A stretch of DNA of 15,993 nucleotides from Heteroruminococcus sp964370005 (GTDB lineage: Bacteria; Bacillota; Clostridia; Oscillospirales; Ruminococcaceae), in the NCBI GenBank assembly GCA_964370005.1, contig CAYJGR010000056.1, positions 1 through 15,993 on the forward strand, read 5' to 3'. Positions within the stretch are counted from its first letter, which is position 1. Each line of letters begins with the position of its first letter. A program made the position numbers and the translations under genes. A model generated the notes under the pieces. The model searched no databases, had not been told where the DNA came from, and saw only the letters and a list, made by a program, of their open reading frames with translations. Positions 14,703 through 15,993 of the stretch are shown one piece after another.

Positions 14703-14729
14703 TAACAAAAACTGATTGGAGAAAGTATT

Positions 14730-15125
14730 ATGAAAAGCTTAGAAAAAGTAAGCAACCTATTTATGGACAAGGAAAGCGTCAAGGTTATCAGTACGGCATC
14801 AAGCACAGGTGAGATTCATCCCATTGTTGCCGGTAGTATTATGGTGGTTGATGAGCATACAATGGCTGTTGCTGAAGTATTTATGAACACAACAAGCGCA
14901 AACTTACAAGTGAATAATAAAGTTGCTCTGCTCGCTGTCAAGGGCACAGAGTCCTACTTAGTAAATGGTTCTGTTGAAAAACGCCACACCGATGGTAAAT
15001 TGTTTGATACCGTTGCCGAGAAATTTGCTGCAATGAATATGCAAATCAAAGCCGTATGGACCTTCACAGTTGAAAAAATTTATGACCAGAGTGCCGGACC
15101 TAATGCCGGTACGCAAATTTTTTAA
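14730..15125 (+). CDS. Pyridoxamine 5'-phosphate oxidase-like split-barrel (probable flavin-binding) protein
   Basis: This 131-residue protein is of usual length for the small PNPOx-like split-barrel group. Recognisable features are an N-terminal helix (LEKVSNLFMDKESVKVI), strands STGEIHPIVAGSIMVVDEHT and MAVAEVFMNTTSANLQVN (the usual xxxF-x-x-T-x-x-N-L helix), VALLAVKG, and the YLVNGSVEKRHTDGKLFD hairpin with a following helix. Members often bind FMN or F420 and act as small redox enzymes or sensors; cofactor and substrate are not visible here. The start follows TTGGAGAAAG at about 9 bases. The promoter overlaps that of the divergent HxlR regulator, a common arrangement for HxlR-controlled reductases. 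No signal peptide, so cytosolic. Confidence 0.85.
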   Translation: MKSLEKVSNLFMDKESVKVISTASSTGEIHPIVAGSIMVVDEHTMAVAEVFMNTTSANLQVNNKVALLAVKGTESYLVNGSVEKRHTDGKLFDTVAEKFAAMNMQIKAVWTFTVEKIYDQSAGPNAGTQIF

Positions 15126-15174
15126 GAAAATTTTACTCTCAATTTTTGGATAAAGAAACGCAAAAAAATACCTG

Positions 15175-15203
15175 TTATATCGCCGTGGTAAAAAACCATA
15201 CTA
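15175..15203 (+). promoter_or_regulatory. Sigma-G-like forespore promoter of the spore protein gene
   Basis: CATACTA (15197-15203) matches the sigma-G -10 CATAnTA exactly. TTATA (15175-15179), 17 bases upstream, fits the loose -35. No good sigma-A promoter lies between the previous gene and this one. Confidence 0.7.
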
Positions 15204-15257
15204 CTATTGCAAACGCAAAAAGAAAATTATCCGAAATTTAAGGAGAGTAAAAACATT

Positions 15258-15446
15258 ATGGCTAACAAACCTGTAGTGCCCGCAGCTAAAGAAGCTCTGG
15301 AGAAGTTCAAGATGGAAGCAGCAAGCGAAGTTGGCGTAAACCTTAAGCAGGGTTACAACGGCGATTTGACCTCCCGCCAGGCCGGCAGCATCGGCGGCCA
15401 GATGGTCAAGAAGATGATCGAGAGCTACGAAAACTCCATGAAGTAA
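15258..15446 (+). CDS. Small acid-soluble spore protein, alpha/beta type
   Basis: This protein has 62 residues. The two family signatures are present: KMEAASEVGV (18-27), which contains the cleavage region for the germination protease GPR, and LTSRQAGSIGGQMVKKMI (37-54). The start MANKPVVPAAKEALEKFK is typical, and the ATG at 15258 follows AAGGAGAG by 9 bases; an in-frame ATG 51 bases upstream is rejected. The protein coats forespore DNA, gives UV and heat resistance, and is digested to amino acids on germination. A sigma-G-like promoter precedes it and a hairpin follows. It shows that the organism makes, or descends from makers of, endospores. Confidence 0.96.
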   Translation: MANKPVVPAAKEALEKFKMEAASEVGVNLKQGYNGDLTSRQAGSIGGQMVKKMIESYENSMK

Positions 15447-15469
15447 AACCGCAACCCTAAAAGTTGCTC

Positions 15470-15497
15470 GCCCGCCTATGCAGTAGCGTAGGCGGGC
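15470..15497 (+). terminator. Strong hairpin after the spore protein gene
   Basis: A 12-bp stem, GCCCGCCTATGC (15470-15481) with GCGTAGGCGGGC (15486-15497), has one wobble pair and a 4-base AGTA loop. It starts 23 bases past the stop. The following tract (AATTAGCTATTTA) is only weakly U-rich. Confidence 0.7.
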
Positions 15498-15542
15498 AAT
15501 TAGCTATTTAGAGGGTAGAGTATCGGAGGATAGAAGATAGAT

Positions 15543-15577
15543 AAGGTCAAGGGCATCATACAGATGTCCTTGACCTT
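15543..15577 (-). terminator. Long hairpin, probable terminator for the minus-strand gene from the right edge
   Basis: AAGGTCAAGGGCATC (15543-15557) pairs with GATGTCCTTGACCTT (15563-15577) in a 15-bp stem with one wobble and a 5-base loop. On the minus strand it is followed by ATCTATCTTCTATC, only partly U-rich; on the plus strand by TAATGTTTG. Direction and role are uncertain. Confidence 0.5.
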
Positions 15578-15590
15578 TAATGTTTGATGT

Positions 15591-15723
15591 ATGCCCACGG
15601 CGGGCGGGCGTGGAAACCCGCCCCTACGGGGTTGTGTTTGTAGGGAACGCATTTTATGCGTTCCGAGACGTTGCGGTTTATTGTACGCCACACGGCGGGC
15701 GAACACACAGGTTCGCCCCTACA
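15591..15723. repeat. Cluster of three dispersed palindromes of the GTAGGG type
   Basis: Three hairpins lie in a row: GGGCGGG/CCCGCCC (15602-15608, 15617-15623), GGAACGCA/TGCGTTCC (15644-15651, 15657-15664) and GGGCGAAC/GTTCGCCC (15697-15704, 15711-15718). The first and third are bounded on the minus strand by GTAGGGGCG, the second on the plus strand by GTAGGGAACG. Such units recur in many clostridial genomes in my recollection. No open frame here is convincing. Confidence 0.75.
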
Positions 15724-15730
15724 TTGTGCG

Positions 15731-15993
15731 TTACAGGGCAACCTGCGCCCCGCCGGCCGTGGCGCTCACGCTCACGCCGTCGGCTGTCTGATTTATTGTG
15801 ATGTATATCACACCGCCGTCGGCCTGCTGTACCAGATTTGCAATCTGGGTGGCGGTGAGTGTCACATTCCCTATGCTGTTGTTTATTGTTACCGTGCTGT
15901 GCCCCGAGAGAGCCGTGGGGGTGAATTTTACTATTATGCCGGTGGGGCTTTGGCCTACCACATTTACTGTACTGCCGGTTTCAAGCATTGCTG
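15731..15993 (-). CDS. C-terminal end of a repeat-rich, probably surface or secreted protein; 5' end beyond window
   Basis: At least 87 codons are open from the right edge to a stop at 15731. An internal ATG at 15988 exists, but the frame continues past it and no ribosome site is visible, so the gene probably starts outside. The sequence is rich in T, V, I, S, G and N with alternating beta character (IIVKFTPTALSGHSTVTINN, IGNVTLTATQIANLV, GGVIYITINQTADGVSVSA) and almost no charge, as in cell-surface or appendage beta-sheet repeats. There is no anchor motif or membrane segment at its end. I do not recognise a family. The long hairpin at 15543-15577 may terminate it. Confidence 0.6.
   Translation of the reverse strand, partial: AMLETGSTVNVVGQSPTGIIVKFTPTALSGHSTVTINNSIGNVTLTATQIANLVQQADGGVIYITINQTADGVSVSATAGGAQVAL

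Larger units (their letters stand above)
14643..14706. promoter_or_regulatory. 64-bp dyad, likely HxlR operator
   Basis: GTTATTGAC (14643-14651) and GTCAATAAC (14698-14706) are perfect inverted arms. The symmetry continues inward after two mismatches (TGTTTT on the left, AAAACA on the right). The dyad centre (14674.5) coincides with the overlap of the two -10 boxes. Confidence 0.7.

Noticed and set aside
15086..15125. Possible terminator at the end of the split-barrel gene (repeated GCCGG then a T run)
   Set aside because: The two GCCGG copies are direct, not inverted. Only a 4-bp CCGG pairing is possible, too weak to call.
15591..15723. CRISPR array
   Set aside because: The three hairpins have different sequences and no constant repeat length or unique spacers between identical repeats. 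No cas genes are present.
15580..15801. Plus-strand open frames of 66-73 codons after the spore gene
   Set aside because: They run through the palindromic repeats and antisense to the right-edge gene. Arginine-rich, low-quality translations are typical of such GC-rich repeats.

Overview
The window looks like chromosomal DNA from an anaerobic, endospore-forming Firmicute of the class Clostridia. The evidence is an alpha/beta-type small acid-soluble spore protein with a sigma-G-like promoter, a B12-riboswitch-controlled ECF transporter, strong AGGAGG-type ribosome binding sites, Gram-positive lipoprotein and cell-wall proteins, and GTAGGG-type dispersed palindromes of a kind I associate with clostridial genomes. 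The family assignment is inference. Two runs of N (61 and exactly 100 bases) show a scaffolded draft assembly.

Left half, minus strand (7953 down to 1): one large operon, read right to left. A consensus promoter leads into a cobalamin riboswitch, then a two-hairpin expression platform, then six genes: a large membrane-anchored surface protein of unknown family; a DUF4430 lipoprotein; EcfT; a fused double ATPase EcfA1-A2; an ECF S component; and a secreted protein that runs off the left edge. The last combines a DUF4430-like domain with prenyltransferase/squalene-cyclase-type alpha-alpha repeats. DUF4430 and an alpha/alpha barrel are also the two domain types of animal intrinsic factor and transcobalamin. 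I read this as a surface capture and import system for B12 or other corrinoids, shut down when B12 is plentiful.

Middle (8011-11611): three minus-strand units follow. The first is a cold-shock protein with a consensus promoter and a terminator-like leader hairpin. The second is a secreted GH25 muramidase, and the third is a dCMP deaminase (ComEB type). The deaminase is divergent from a plus-strand pair: rRNA dimethyltransferase RsmA and a small Dabb-fold protein.

Right part (11720-14191, between the two gaps): a plus-strand two-gene operon, nucleoside hydrolase then 5'-nucleotidase-family phosphoesterase. Together they would convert nucleoside monophosphates to base plus ribose; neither shows a signal peptide.

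After the second gap: an HxlR-family regulator (minus, 3' end lost in the gap) is divergent from a PNPOx-like split-barrel protein. The two promoters overlap face to face inside one long dyad. Then come the spore protein, two strong hairpins, a cluster of three dispersed palindromes, and the C-terminal end of a minus-strand repeat-rich (probably surface) protein entering from the right edge.
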